NCBI RefSeq assembly: GCF_025685425.1 | Contig: NZ_JAGTAS010000055.1 | Location: 62,001 to 126,000, forward strand | Source: Terriglobus albidus | GTDB lineage: Bacteria; Acidobacteriota; Terriglobia; Terriglobales; Acidobacteriaceae | DNA length: 64,000 nucleotides | Reading direction: 5' to 3' | Shown: one piece after another, positions 43,601-53,228 of the stretch | How positions within the stretch are numbered: position 1 is the first letter of the stretch | How the letters are laid out: each line of letters starts with the position of its first letter | Notes under the pieces: model-generated | What the model was told of the DNA's origin: nothing | What the model saw: the letters and a program-made list of their open reading frames with translations, nothing else | Database searches by the model: none | Made by a program: the position numbers and the translations under genes

Positions 43601-44878
43601 TCGTTCCTCGGCAGCACGATATCGGTCTATTACGACGGAACGAAGCTCTTCTCATCCACAGACTCAACTTATACCTCTGGCCTCATAGCCCTGGATCCGT
43701 CGAACCAGGTTGTTACGTATAGCAATGTCACCATCACGAATGCAGTTGCTCCACAAACGACGGCAAGCGCCTCGCCTACATCCTTAACCTTCAGCGCCTC
43801 ACCCGGTGCTACGGCGGCCGCTCAGACGGTAACACTTACCTCGTCTCCGAACAGCGTCTCCTGGACAGCCTCTTCCAATGCGGCGTGGCTTACCGCCTCG
43901 CCAACCCAGGGAAACTCTACCCCTGCATCCATTGCAGTTACTGCGAGTGCAGCGAGCTTAGCTGCCGGAAGCTATTCAGCCACACTTACGCTGACTCCAT
44001 CTGCCGGATCGCCGATTCAGATTCCGGTGACCTTCAGCGTTAGCTCACAACAAACGGCCGTCATCAGCGTCACGCCTTCAAGCCTGTATCTCTTTAGTCC
44101 TACCGGCACCTCTCCATCACCGGCAACTGTGTCCGTACAGAACAAGGGGACAGGCGCCATGCCGTGGACCGCAACCAGCAACAGCTCATGGCTGACGCCA
44201 TCGCCGGCCTCTTCGGGCGCTCCAGGCACGTTGACACTGACAGCATCCAGCGCTGCACTGCCTGCGGGAACCACAATGGCGAACGTTACACTCAGTTCGA
44301 GCAACGCAACCAACTCAGTCACACTGCCGGTCTCGCTCCACCTCGGAACGAAGCTTTTCAGCGATAACTTCACTTCCGGATCGTCACAATGGACCGCTTC
44401 TCCCCTTGGTCTTGCCTCAAACTGGACAGTATCGAACAATTCTTTCAATTACAACGGAGGCGGCCACACGCAGCAATATGCGGGGAGTTCCACCTGGACC
44501 GATTACGTCTTCTCCGCCGATGTCACTCTGGCAAATCTCTCCAACTACCCAGGTGGTATACGCGGCCGCGTCAATTTGTCGACCGGTGCGTCCTATGCGG
44601 TCTGGCAATATCCGGGGGATAACGTCATCAAATTGTTCCGTACTACGGCGTGGGCAATCGACTCTGCCGGATTGACGCTGCTTGCACAATCGCCCCCGAT
44701 CGTTATGGATACAGCGCGTCATACCCTCCGTCTCCAGTTCGCGGGCAACCAGATCATGGTGTACCGCGACAACAGCCTTATCATTTCGGCGTCTGACAGC
44801 ACACTCACCTCTGGCGCCATCGCCCTGGATGTTTCATCGCAGCCAGTCAGCTTCGCAAACATCAGCGTTCAGCAGTAG
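40664..44878 (+). CDS. Giant exported protein: NodB-like deacetylase region, four BACON and two ConA-like modules
   Basis: The protein has 1,404 residues with an N-terminal hydrophobic signal (LRLLVLCALVFVLAVLLVS). Residues about 35-270 look like a class-I amidotransferase-like fold. At 280-349, IQMDDNEVG and HASPHG give a DD pair and an exact HxxxH, as in NodB-fold deacetylases. Four BACON-type modules (about 655-750, 755-850, 1030-1125, 1128-1225) carry WTASSNASWLSVSP-like strands. Two paralogous ConA-like modules (about 853-1027 and 1226-1404) share YPGGIRGRVN. It probably deacetylates and binds the exported polymer. The function is inferred; CE18 (Agd3)-type deacetylases are a possible parallel. 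Confidence 0.7.
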   Translation: MNTLTISISRHLRLLVLCALVFVLAVLLVSHAVAQSQDLTVVVLVNSSVPSGYNTSSTSPGSYQMGPERYLVHLQVPYKVVDISQTPATDLTASQLIIAGHSGLNPSAAWQNAILTAVANGTGFVNLDSDQAIGTQNHIMTMFHATGATLGAAQTSITVPAAVQVGGSTPHYIAALQRHWLGDPAGDITYNYHGNGSTTIASNATILTGATGTVVAKLGTDPLILASTYGMGRIVDFTTYDYLHADRFGFVEGVDDLFWRSLVWAARKPFVLRGYPRLAAIQMDDNEVGVMSRIPDMWNTTLTGNIASDGTGGPWLPQLNMQLSSLATAGGERAQLISAVNSGFLHASPHGLNYGSGGDLYWNLSIANTDAQWQSNVASTLQWQLGQGGTDTFPAFGRSVVGHYWDITDNAGYEMWNSFGTRYITTPQNPGTYYFNFPKTTAQRIPYGPFRIYEQPPVYSGDYEETFPFFYADDMTVHSVAGKPAQTFFAFASQVGQSGGRFSRPDAVWPSSQNGYTVAQSLNQWEYYMWRFWSGMMPVEIYTHDGNNLQYTTTSNRQTFIQQLSQWFSTNKGIHQYMDGMGDYLRARNHSLLTSGTVTSSAITLNFTGSATDADGHLIPTKAYIFYGDDEGQLLAIPGFSNGGTYSFANTQAATMQVTPTTLSFTTPSGSSPASQTVTIANIGSGSYSWTATDNASWLSVSPASGTAGSNTVTVSVNSSTLAAGSYSGTITFTSATAAGSPKTVAVSLTVSPSNPSLVVSPTSLSFSQNSGTTTATTQQLSITNPSGTNVTWTASSNASWLSVSPTTGGTPGTLNVSVVAGSLSPGTYSGTVTVSSTNPVQSVSVPVTFQVLTPSTVISTSSLSGWTISPLGGLSGWSSTGSALRYNGGGEAPLYAGNAGWTDYDLSVTMTLPASNYPGGIRGRVNTANGSGYALWFYPSDHTVNLYRVVNWSIDGGYTLIGSYNQLAFDTNPHTYKLSFLGSTISVYYDGTKLFSSTDSTYTSGLIALDPSNQVVTYSNVTITNAVAPQTTASASPTSLTFSASPGATAAAQTVTLTSSPNSVSWTASSNAAWLTASPTQGNSTPASIAVTASAASLAAGSYSATLTLTPSAGSPIQIPVTFSVSSQQTAVISVTPSSLYLFSPTGTSPSPATVSVQNKGTGAMPWTATSNSSWLTPSPASSGAPGTLTLTASSAALPAGTTMANVTLSSSNATNSVTLPVSLHLGTKLFSDNFTSGSSQWTASPLGLASNWTVSNNSFNYNGGGHTQQYAGSSTWTDYVFSADVTLANLSNYPGGIRGRVNLSTGASYAVWQYPGDNVIKLFRTTAWAIDSAGLTLLAQSPPIVMDTARHTLRLQFAGNQIMVYRDNSLIISASDSTLTSGAIALDVSSQPVSFANISVQQ

Positions 44879-44898
44879 GAGGAAAGGGCGAGGGGCTT

Positions 44899-46809
44899 AT
44901 GGCGACGCTTATGCCTGTTTCAGCACGAAATGAGCAGGATCATGGGAGAGGCATCGCAGAGCGATGGGCAATCCGGCTGCCCATCGCTCTGGGCTCCTCC
45001 GCCATCGCCATCTGGAGTTGGCTGGCATTTTTTCGCCCGGTGGGACCGCGGGGAATCATTTGGGCTGTCATCACGGGTGTATTAGCCTTCGCATTTTTCT
45101 CAGTCACTTCGTTGCTGGTTGCGATGCTGGATGGAAGTGGCTCACGTACACTTCATCGCGAACTGGCAAAGTGCTCCATGGCGTTCGCGTTCCTGTTCCT
45201 CTTTCTTCCTGAATATACGGCTCGAGTACGCCCACCGGTTCTTCGTTCTTCTCTGCTACTTCTCACACTGACCATGCTTTGGCTCGCGCTTTATCATTTC
45301 TGTCGCCGCGAGGCCGAAGGCATCCGAGATTGGGCAGAGCGAAAGACTTATTGGCCAATCGCAATGCTTGCCATGCTCTCCATTGCGCTGACGGGACTCG
45401 CCATTCGCAAGTTCTATGTCTTCGGATATGTCGGGCAGGATCTCGCCTATTTCGCGCAGATCATGTATACGACCTTGCACGGCCATCTCTTCTGGGGTTC
45501 TCTGCTGCAGGATCTGCTGTACTCCTATCCGGTAACCACGGATTTTGCTGGGCACAACTCGCCCGTTATGTTTCTCTTCGTGCCCTTCTATGGGCTTTTT
45601 CCCAGTCCTATAACGTTGCTTGTCCTACGCAACGCTGCCATGCTTGCCTGCTGTTATCCGATTTACAAGATAGCTCGGACATACTGCAGTGAAAGCACCT
45701 CCCGGCTTTGGTCACTTGCTTTTTTCCTGGTGCCAACCATCTTTTATCAGTCGACGTTTGACTTTTATCCACTGAGCTTTGTCGCACTTCCCTTGCTTTT
45801 TACGATTTACTTTTTCCAGCAGTCTCGCTTTCTACCGTTCTGTGTCGCACTGGCCTTTACCCTGGCCGTAAGAGAGGACCTAGCAATCTTTGCGCTCGTT
45901 CTCTCGATCATTGCGCTGATCCAGCGAAAGTCCATTCGCTGGATCAGCACTCCGTTCGTCGCCGGGATCGCCTGGGCCTACTTCTCGTATTTCATCGTGC
46001 TTCCTCACGCGCTGCACGGCTCATCGTTTGTAACGGATGCATGCTTCAGCCACCTGGGCGCGACCCCGAAACAGATGCTGAGCCACGTTTGCAGCAGCCC
46101 ACAAACCACGTTGATAACCCGCGGCAACATTGTGTACCTGAAGGAGCTACTGACGCCCACCGCGCTCGTCCTTTCACTCGGCAATGTGCTCGTGCTTTCT
46201 TCTCTGCCCTTCATCGGAATCAACCTCGCTGCCGGAGCAGGAAAGTGCATCACCACCGTCATCTATGCTCAATATTCGGTGATTCCGGCGGTGTTGCTTT
46301 TCGCCAGCGCCCTGCTTGCCGGTACGCGTACACGCGGGACCCTCAAAGGAATCTCAAGATTGTGGATCAAAAGCGACGCAGTTGCCCCAGCAATCTGCCT
46401 CGCGCTTTGTGTCGCGAGTCTGATCTTTGTAACAGGAGAAGATCAGGCCAGCGAGCTACGCTCCAAACCCTGGACGCAGGAAGCCCACCAGGTGGCCCGC
46501 CTTATTCCTGATAGAGCTTCCGTCGCAGCCCCTCGCTATCTGTTGCCGTCTCTGGCAAATCGCGATTGCCTCTATCAGACTCACCGGCTCTCGCAATATC
46601 ACCATCCGGTTTACGAATACCTGATCCTCGACACCGACTGGTCGCACATCAATACCTCCCAGGAGTACCGAACGGCATATACAGCACTTCTGGAGAATGC
46701 CCCGAAAGATCCCGCTTTCCGCCTGATCTACAAAACTCCGCGGTTTACCGTCCTACAGAACCCCGCTGCCCATGGAAAAGGATGCTTCCCAGTGGAGGCA
46801 CCACGATGA
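44899..46809 (+). CDS. DUF2079 polytopic membrane protein
   Basis: The protein has 636 residues with many membrane segments. FGYVGQDLAYFAQIMYTTLH and DFAGHNSPVMFLFVPFYGLF, with its conserved acidic and His residues, are the DUF2079 signature, a family related to GT-C glycosyltransferases that use lipid-phosphate sugars. The exact reaction is unknown. AGGAGG lies upstream. Its stop overlaps the flippase start (ATGA at 46806). Confidence 0.9.
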   Translation: MATLMPVSARNEQDHGRGIAERWAIRLPIALGSSAIAIWSWLAFFRPVGPRGIIWAVITGVLAFAFFSVTSLLVAMLDGSGSRTLHRELAKCSMAFAFLFLFLPEYTARVRPPVLRSSLLLLTLTMLWLALYHFCRREAEGIRDWAERKTYWPIAMLAMLSIALTGLAIRKFYVFGYVGQDLAYFAQIMYTTLHGHLFWGSLLQDLLYSYPVTTDFAGHNSPVMFLFVPFYGLFPSPITLLVLRNAAMLACCYPIYKIARTYCSESTSRLWSLAFFLVPTIFYQSTFDFYPLSFVALPLLFTIYFFQQSRFLPFCVALAFTLAVREDLAIFALVLSIIALIQRKSIRWISTPFVAGIAWAYFSYFIVLPHALHGSSFVTDACFSHLGATPKQMLSHVCSSPQTTLITRGNIVYLKELLTPTALVLSLGNVLVLSSLPFIGINLAAGAGKCITTVIYAQYSVIPAVLLFASALLAGTRTRGTLKGISRLWIKSDAVAPAICLALCVASLIFVTGEDQASELRSKPWTQEAHQVARLIPDRASVAAPRYLLPSLANRDCLYQTHRLSQYHHPVYEYLILDTDWSHINTSQEYRTAYTALLENAPKDPAFRLIYKTPRFTVLQNPAAHGKGCFPVEAPR

Positions 46810-48353
46810 ACGCGCGGTCGACACTCTTCCGGGACATGGCCAACTACCTGATGGGCCGGGGATCGCTCATCCTGTTAGGGCTTATCACCTTCCCTCTGCT
46901 GACGCGATTGCTCTCGGTCAGTGAATACGGTGTTCTGTCTCTTACTCTGCGAATCGTTCTGGTGCTGGTTGTCCTTTCGAAGTGTGGACTTCAATATTCT
47001 GCGGCACGTTTTTTTAAGGCCGGCGCATCCTCCGTGCTGGAGCAGAGGCGTCTTTACACAACTCTGCTTATCTGCCCAGCCTGCATTGTGGTTCTGGTCT
47101 CGCTGCTGTACTACGCATTTCTGCTCTTTACGCCTGTCTTTCATGGAGATCCGCTCCTGTATCAGTGCCTCATGGTTGCACCGGCGGTCGTTTTCTTTCG
47201 GACCTTACAGGCAATCCTGCTCAGCTTTCTCCGGAACGAAGGCAAGAGCCGCCTTCATACGATCGTGGAGATCACGACCAAAACCAGCACCCTCGCGGCC
47301 TTCGTGATTCTTGCATTTGTCGGCCTTCACCATGCCTTTCCTGTGCTGCTCGGTGTTCTGGCAAGCGAATTCATCATCGTTGCAGCGCAACTCATCAGCT
47401 TTTTGAGACGTGGATTATTCCATTTTTCAGCAATGGATTGGACACTGATCCGCGACTCGCTCCTCTTTGGCGCCCCCCTCATCGTCTATGAGCTTTCCAG
47501 CCTGGTGCTGGATTCAGGCGACCGCATCATCGTGCAACGCTACCTTGGGGATCACCAACTGGGGCTTTATTCGGCAGCCTATGGAGTCTCTGGATATCTT
47601 CAGGACACGGTGATGACACCCCTGAATCTCGCCATCTTCCCGATCTATATGCGGATATGGAATGAAGAAGGCAAAGCAGCTACTGAACAGTTCCTTTCCA
47701 CCGCGGTCTCATGGTTCATCCTCGCGGCTCTCTTTATTGTCGGAGCATGCGCTCTCTGCTCGCGGGAGATGCTGACACTCCTCGCATCGGCCCGCTTTGC
47801 CGGAGCTGACCGGTTACTGTCAATCCTTATTCCGTCATTGATGATCTACGCGCTGCACATCTTCTTCAATGTGGGTCTGATTCTCGAAAAACGAACGACA
47901 CTGCTTGCAGCCATTGCAGCTTCGGCAGCAGTAATCAATATCGCGTTGAACTTGTACCTGGTCCCCCGGTTTGGCCTTATGGGAGCAGCGTTCGCCACTC
48001 TTCTCGGGTACAGCGTCATGGTCGCCAGCCTCATCCTTATCAATAGAAATAGCCTGCCGCTTACGCCGAATGCTCCACTCATCATGAGCGGCGTCGCGGC
48101 AGTGGTTCTTGCGTATCCACTTCCATCTCTTACTACGTTCCATCTGCCTGTTATCACACTTCTGGCGCGGCTCACCAGCTACACCGTCGTCTTCCTGATA
48201 TGCATGCTTGCCATCTCGTCCAGCTTCAGGACACTGGTGCTTACCGCATGGAGGCGGGTAGTGTCCAGACTTGTCTTTCGCGGACATACCACCGAAGCCG
48301 CAATCATCGAGGAGTGTGAGACGTCCAACGCAGGCCAAGGAGTATCCCAATGA
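46806..48353 (+). CDS. Polysaccharide flippase, Wzx-like
   Basis: The protein has 515 residues with about 12-14 hydrophobic segments of the MATE/Wzx type, beginning LMGRGSLILLGLITFPLLTR and LLSVSEYGVLSLTLRIVLVL. It should flip the lipid-linked repeat unit across the inner membrane. It starts at 46806, overlapping the preceding stop; an upstream frame to 46566 lies inside DUF2079. It overlaps the polymerase gene by ATGA. Confidence 0.92.
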   Translation: MNARSTLFRDMANYLMGRGSLILLGLITFPLLTRLLSVSEYGVLSLTLRIVLVLVVLSKCGLQYSAARFFKAGASSVLEQRRLYTTLLICPACIVVLVSLLYYAFLLFTPVFHGDPLLYQCLMVAPAVVFFRTLQAILLSFLRNEGKSRLHTIVEITTKTSTLAAFVILAFVGLHHAFPVLLGVLASEFIIVAAQLISFLRRGLFHFSAMDWTLIRDSLLFGAPLIVYELSSLVLDSGDRIIVQRYLGDHQLGLYSAAYGVSGYLQDTVMTPLNLAIFPIYMRIWNEEGKAATEQFLSTAVSWFILAALFIVGACALCSREMLTLLASARFAGADRLLSILIPSLMIYALHIFFNVGLILEKRTTLLAAIAASAAVINIALNLYLVPRFGLMGAAFATLLGYSVMVASLILINRNSLPLTPNAPLIMSGVAAVVLAYPLPSLTTFHLPVITLLARLTSYTVVFLICMLAISSSFRTLVLTAWRRVVSRLVFRGHTTEAAIIEECETSNAGQGVSQ

Positions 48354-49756
48354 TTCTCGCTGACCTCGATCCATCGGCAACGATTGGAGTACGCAGTATC
48401 GCGCTCTATGCGTCCGTTGTAATTGGCGCACTCCTTACCCTTGCGTGGCGGTCAGAGATCGGGATCTACATCCTTTCGGTTCTGCTGCCCCTGCAGACGA
48501 CGCGGTATCACCTGCATGCGTTTCCGCTCGGCTCCAAGATCGTCGACATCCTGCTCCTTTGTGTACTAATTGGCACCGTGATACGGCCGAAGTCCAAACT
48601 TGCCTATCGTCCCCGTATCGCGATTTTTCTCGCAGGTCTGGCATTCTTCTACTTTCTGTCTTTATGGCGAGGAGCGTTTTACCTTGGCGGAGAGCTCCCC
48701 ATCTGGTTTTCGGACCATCGTCTCGTCGATTACAAAAACTTCATCGTTATGCCGCTTCTGGCCTTCGCGGTTGTCCGTACCATTCGGACCAAACGGCAGA
48801 TCGTCACGATTGTCGTTCTGTGTGGCCTCACCTCGGTGGCTGTTGACTATAGCTACCTTAAAGCGTCTTTTGGCAGGGACTTCGCACACTACTCTGAGGA
48901 AACACGAGATGCAGGTCCTCTCGGCTATGCCGGTGAGAACGGTCTCGCCTCCTATCTGGTGGAAGCAACCGCCTTCGTCCTTCCGCTGATTGTCGTAAGG
49001 AAGAATCCGCGGCTCAGGCTATTTGCCCTCGCGGTTGCCGGGGCAAATACTGTGTGCCTCCTGTTCTCCTATTCGCGCGAAGCCTACCTGGCTCTCGCGG
49101 TCATTCTGTGTTTTCTTGCGGTTGTCAGGGTACGCGCGCTCTTCATCCCGATCCTGCTGCTGGCGCTCGGATGGCAAGCTATCCTGCCCGTGGCCGTCCG
49201 CGAGCGTATCACCATGACCTATTCGCGTCCCGACGCAGGCATGGCCGCCGAGTTGGATGCGTCTGCTCAAGAGCGGGTTATGCTGTGGAGCGATGCCATG
49301 GATCTGTTTCGTCAGAATCCGGTGTTTGGCACAGGTTTTCTCACATATGCCGAACTCAGCCGGGTTGGGTCCTATAAAGATACCCACAATTTCTATCTGA
49401 AGATGCTTGTGGAGACCGGCCTTATCGGCCTCTGCCTCTTTATTCTGCAACTCCTGCTGCTCTTGCGTGAAGGGATGCGGCTCTTTACAAGAGCACGAGA
49501 TTCGCTGCTATCACTTATTGGTTTAGGTTATGCCGCCATGATCGTAGCTGCCACCATCGTGAACCTCTTCGGGGATCGATGGATGTTTATCCAGGTGGAC
49601 TCGAACCTATGGATCCTCCTTGGGTGTGTGATCTGCGGATCATCCCTGGCCGCTGAAAGCCGTAAGCAGCTGCAACGTCCACAAACAACCTCTATTGCCA
49701 AAGCTCCGTGGGCGATCCCCGCTGCCTCGCTGTCCTATGAAAAGGCAATATCATGA
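48350..49756 (+). CDS. O-antigen polymerase/ligase family, Wzy-like
   Basis: The protein has 468 residues with roughly 10-12 membrane segments and one large outer loop near 270-330 (AAELDASAQERVMLWSDAMD, FGTGFLTYAELS, YKDTHNFYLKMLVETG). The H-N-x-x-L-x-x-L-x-x-x-G type stretch is the Wzy_C/O-antigen ligase motif. It should polymerise repeat units in the periplasm. Start and stop are coupled to neighbours by ATGA overlaps. Confidence 0.9.
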   Translation: MILADLDPSATIGVRSIALYASVVIGALLTLAWRSEIGIYILSVLLPLQTTRYHLHAFPLGSKIVDILLLCVLIGTVIRPKSKLAYRPRIAIFLAGLAFFYFLSLWRGAFYLGGELPIWFSDHRLVDYKNFIVMPLLAFAVVRTIRTKRQIVTIVVLCGLTSVAVDYSYLKASFGRDFAHYSEETRDAGPLGYAGENGLASYLVEATAFVLPLIVVRKNPRLRLFALAVAGANTVCLLFSYSREAYLALAVILCFLAVVRVRALFIPILLLALGWQAILPVAVRERITMTYSRPDAGMAAELDASAQERVMLWSDAMDLFRQNPVFGTGFLTYAELSRVGSYKDTHNFYLKMLVETGLIGLCLFILQLLLLLREGMRLFTRARDSLLSLIGLGYAAMIVAATIVNLFGDRWMFIQVDSNLWILLGCVICGSSLAAESRKQLQRPQTTSIAKAPWAIPAASLSYEKAIS

Positions 49757-50952
49757 CTTCTCTTATAAACAACGCGCTCACAATGCGGAAGATGACCTCT
49801 TCCCCCAGAAAGGTTCATGGAAGCACTTCCAACCGCTCCATCCTTTTCCTGATCGATCAATTAACGGAAATGGGTGGGGCAGAACGGATGATGTTTGAGC
49901 TGGCAAATCGCCTGAAGAAGATGGGGTATACGGTATCGGTCATCACCTTTCGTGAGAATCCCAGCCCGGAGGCCTATACCTATGACACTGAGGTGATTGT
50001 GCTTCCAATTCGCTCCTGCCTTTCCTGGCAAGCTATCGGTGTTGCGCGGAAGATAAGGCAGATCATTCGCGAGAGAAACATTGCCATTGCACAGACCTAC
50101 TTTGAAAGCTCCGATCTGTTTGGCGCCGTGGTCTGCCGGTTATCTGGAGTACGAAAGATCTGCTCCAGCCGCCGTGATATGGGGCTTCTGAGAACTCGAA
50201 AACATATGCTGCTCTACAGGCTCTGCACTCCGCTCTACAGCCGAGTGTTCGCCGTCTCAAAACGAGTCGCAGGGTGGCATCAGCAGCAGGACGCCATCGT
50301 GCCGCAAAAGATGGAGGTCATTTACAACGGTGTTTATCTGGCTACCTATAACCACCATATTGATAGGGACCGGGCGCGCAAAGCCTTCGGCATCCCCCTG
50401 GGCGTGCCAGTAGTCACAACGATAGCCAACATCAACCCATGGAAGGGACTCGACGTTTTCCTGGAAACCGCCGCCATCGTCCACATCCAACATCCCGAGA
50501 TCGCCTTTGTGATCGCTGGGGATAAGACTGACATGGAGCACTATCAGGTGCTTCAGAGTCGGGTTCAGGAGCTGGGTCTGTCCTCGAATGTCTTCTTCCT
50601 CGGACGTGTTTCCGATGTCCCATCTCTTTTAATGTGCTCTGACATCTTTACTTTGCTGTCTCGTACGGAAGGGTTCCCGAATGTCGTGATCGAGGCAATG
50701 GCTGCAAGAGTCCCGGTGATAGCCACGGACGTTGGCGGAACGTCAGAGGTAGTGACAGATGGTGTCACCGGCTATCTTGTTCCCTGTGAGGACCATCTCA
50801 CCGCGGCTGCCACTGTTCTGTCTCTCCTGTCATTCCCTCCCCGGGGAGATCGCCTCACGAGTACAGCAAGGGCTCTTGTAGAGAAGCAATTCTCAATCGA
50901 GACGATGGTTCAACGGCATGTTGAGGTCTACGATGCTCTTCTATCTGCCTAA
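49753..50952 (+). CDS. Glycosyltransferase family 4
   Basis: The protein has 399 residues and a GT-B fold: N-terminal LIDQLTEMGGAERMMFELA, C-terminal RTEGFPNVVIEAMAARVPVI (EX7E) and TDVGGTSEVV. It adds a sugar to the growing lipid-linked unit on the cytoplasmic face. It is coupled to the polymerase gene by ATGA and overlaps the next transferase by about 20 nt. Confidence 0.92.
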   Translation: MTSLINNALTMRKMTSSPRKVHGSTSNRSILFLIDQLTEMGGAERMMFELANRLKKMGYTVSVITFRENPSPEAYTYDTEVIVLPIRSCLSWQAIGVARKIRQIIRERNIAIAQTYFESSDLFGAVVCRLSGVRKICSSRRDMGLLRTRKHMLLYRLCTPLYSRVFAVSKRVAGWHQQQDAIVPQKMEVIYNGVYLATYNHHIDRDRARKAFGIPLGVPVVTTIANINPWKGLDVFLETAAIVHIQHPEIAFVIAGDKTDMEHYQVLQSRVQELGLSSNVFFLGRVSDVPSLLMCSDIFTLLSRTEGFPNVVIEAMAARVPVIATDVGGTSEVVTDGVTGYLVPCEDHLTAAATVLSLLSFPPRGDRLTSTARALVEKQFSIETMVQRHVEVYDALLSA

Positions 50953-52135
50953 AGCGGGCTTCGGCCCCCAATTCGATCGTTATGCCGTTGTGGCGTTCTG
51001 GGCATGTGTCGCGGTTATCGCATATACCTATGCCGGCTATCCGCTCCTGCTCTGGGTACTGACAAAACTTCGCCGGTCGCGTCCGTCAGAACCGTCGACG
51101 ACGCCAAGCATCACAATACTCATCTGCGCGCACAACGAAGCAAAAAACATCGGAAAAAAGCTTACCGACTGTCTTGCGCTCAACTATCCCCATGACCGGT
51201 TGCAGATCATTGTCGCGTCTGACGGCAGCACAGACGAAACCGTTCAAATTGTCCGTTCATTTTCAGACCGGGGAGTCGGTCTGGTCGCCATTCCACAGCA
51301 GCGGGGAAAGACAAACGCACAAAATGTCGCAGTGCAATATGCAACCGGTGACATCATCGTCTTCTCGGACGCAACGACGGAGTACCAGGCGGACGCGCTT
51401 CAGTACATCGCCGGAAACTTTGCCGATCCATCTGTCGGCGCCGTCTCAGGCCGTTACTACTATTTCGATCCGGAGAAGGCGTTATCGTCCAATTCCGGGG
51501 CGAAAGCTTTTGCCGGTTATGACAATCGCATCCGTCAGATGCAATCGGAGATCGCCAGTATCACAGGTTGCTGCGGCTGCATCTACGCGGTTCGTCGATC
51601 GTTGTACACACCGCTTCAACCGCACATCATCAGTGACCTCGTAGAGCCAATGCATGTCCTGCTGCAAGGCGCGAAGGTCAAGCTGGAACCTCGTGCTGTA
51701 GCGCGTGAGTCTACCGCAAATACCTGCCGCAAGGAGTTCTCAATGAGGGTGCGCGTCATTACCAGGGCACTGCATGGGATCAGTAGCGTAGGTGCGCTTC
51801 TCTCTCCCTGGAGATACCCGTGGATCGCCCTGCAGCTGTATTCCCATAAGTTGCTCCGATACAGTGTCCCCGTATTCCTCCTCGGCGCCCTTTTGTTTTC
51901 CTCTCTTCTGATTCACGTACCTCTTTATCGGTTCATCTTCGTTACTCAGGCATTCGTCTACGCCATAGCCCTGCTTACAGCTTTCGTTCCTGCTCAGAAG
52001 CTCGCCCGGCCCCTGGCGCTTCCTCTCTACTTTTGTATTGTGAATGCCGCGGCACTCACAGCTATCGTCCAGTTTGCGCGGGGTGAACGTTACGTCTCAT
52101 GGAGACCGGAACGTGAGGTGTCGCGTGCACATTGA
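50933..52135 (+). CDS. Membrane glycosyltransferase family 2
   Basis: The protein has 400 residues. One N-terminal membrane segment (VVAFWACVAVIAYTYAGYPL) precedes a GT-A domain with ITILICAHNEAKNIG, VASDGSTDETVQ, VFSDATTEY and QQRGKTNAQN; about three C-terminal membrane segments follow. The architecture resembles processive polysaccharide synthases or lipid-linked transferases. Start 50933 has TTGAGG 6 nt upstream; ATG 50918 is in frame. The 3' end overlaps the deacetylase gene. Confidence 0.9.
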   Translation: MLFYLPKAGFGPQFDRYAVVAFWACVAVIAYTYAGYPLLLWVLTKLRRSRPSEPSTTPSITILICAHNEAKNIGKKLTDCLALNYPHDRLQIIVASDGSTDETVQIVRSFSDRGVGLVAIPQQRGKTNAQNVAVQYATGDIIVFSDATTEYQADALQYIAGNFADPSVGAVSGRYYYFDPEKALSSNSGAKAFAGYDNRIRQMQSEIASITGCCGCIYAVRRSLYTPLQPHIISDLVEPMHVLLQGAKVKLEPRAVARESTANTCRKEFSMRVRVITRALHGISSVGALLSPWRYPWIALQLYSHKLLRYSVPVFLLGALLFSSLLIHVPLYRFIFVTQAFVYAIALLTAFVPAQKLARPLALPLYFCIVNAAALTAIVQFARGERYVSWRPEREVSRAH

Positions 52136-53228
52136 GAGAAAGCGCAACAACGGCACTCCCCTGAAAACCGTATTGCGTCAGATCAGAATCCAAACCCTTG
52201 ATGCATGCGGTCAGCTCCAGGCGGCACGCAGTAGTATTGCGAGAAGGAACGGCGTCATTGTGCTGATGCTGCACCGGATCATTCCGGATCACCAAATGCA
52301 TCAATGCCGATCGCCTCGCGGCATGGTGCTCCGCGAAAGTGGGTTTCGGAAGCTGCTGCAGTACCTTCGTGCCGAGACCGATATCATCGGCCCCGCTGAT
52401 CTGCCACACACGCGCGCGCGTAGCGAGCGTCCCCAGGTCCTGCTGACCTTCGATGACGGATGGGCTGATAACTATGAGGTGGCCGCTCCATACCTGGCTG
52501 CTTTCAATATCAAGGCATGTTTCTTTGTAGTGACGGCCTATGCAGGATGCTCTCATCCTTTCTGGCCGGAACATGTTCTCTGGTTACGCGGCCTCTCCCA
52601 GCAGGCGCATCGTGGGGATCTCTGGAGGCGCTTCCTGGAGAGTTTTCATGTCCACGAGAACAACCGGCCGCGCGGGGAGATTGTGTCGGGCGCCGAGGAG
52701 AGGGTCTTGTCATGGCTGAAGCAGTTCAGCGCAATGGAGATTCTTGAGCGGGTTGACGAAGCGCTCTTCCGATTGGATCCGGCTCTTGATCGCATTATCA
52801 GCGATCCGTATGAGCGGCTTATGACATGGGACGAAATGCGGTCTCTTGCAAAGCAGGGTCACATGCTTGCTTCCCATACGTGCACGCATTCACTTCTGAC
52901 ACATCTTGGCGGCAAGGCGGTGGCAGAGGAGCTCCGCAACTCGTGGCTCACTCTAAACACAAAGGTGTGGCAGGGCGTTGGTACTTCAGCCTGGATTTCA
53001 TATCCCAATGGAGATGTCGATAGCTCCGTCCAGGCTGCGGCACAAAAGGCTGGATATCGGTACGGATTCACGACGGTGCCTGGCGTTTGGCCAGGAAGAC
53101 GCGAATCGCTCTCCATCCCGCGGGTCAACATCTGGGATGGATCGCTGCTCTCAACTGATGGGACATTCAATGAAAACAGCCTTGCACACACTCTCTTCTG
53201 GCGTCCAAGCCATGCGGTCCGGCACTAG
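52113..53228 (+). CDS. Polysaccharide deacetylase family protein
   Basis: The protein has about 371 residues. VLLTFDDGWADNYEVAAPYL gives the catalytic Asp pair and SHTCTHSLLTHL the zinc histidines; WISYPNGDVDSSVQAAAQKA is motif 3. There is no signal peptide. GTG 52113 has GGAG 8 nt upstream, while GTG 52125 has GAGG 6 nt upstream; either is possible. It overlaps the preceding transferase and runs 58 nt into the next gene. Confidence 0.88.
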   Translation: MRCRVHIERKRNNGTPLKTVLRQIRIQTLDACGQLQAARSSIARRNGVIVLMLHRIIPDHQMHQCRSPRGMVLRESGFRKLLQYLRAETDIIGPADLPHTRARSERPQVLLTFDDGWADNYEVAAPYLAAFNIKACFFVVTAYAGCSHPFWPEHVLWLRGLSQQAHRGDLWRRFLESFHVHENNRPRGEIVSGAEERVLSWLKQFSAMEILERVDEALFRLDPALDRIISDPYERLMTWDEMRSLAKQGHMLASHTCTHSLLTHLGGKAVAEELRNSWLTLNTKVWQGVGTSAWISYPNGDVDSSVQAAAQKAGYRYGFTTVPGVWPGRRESLSIPRVNIWDGSLLSTDGTFNENSLAHTLFWRPSHAVRH

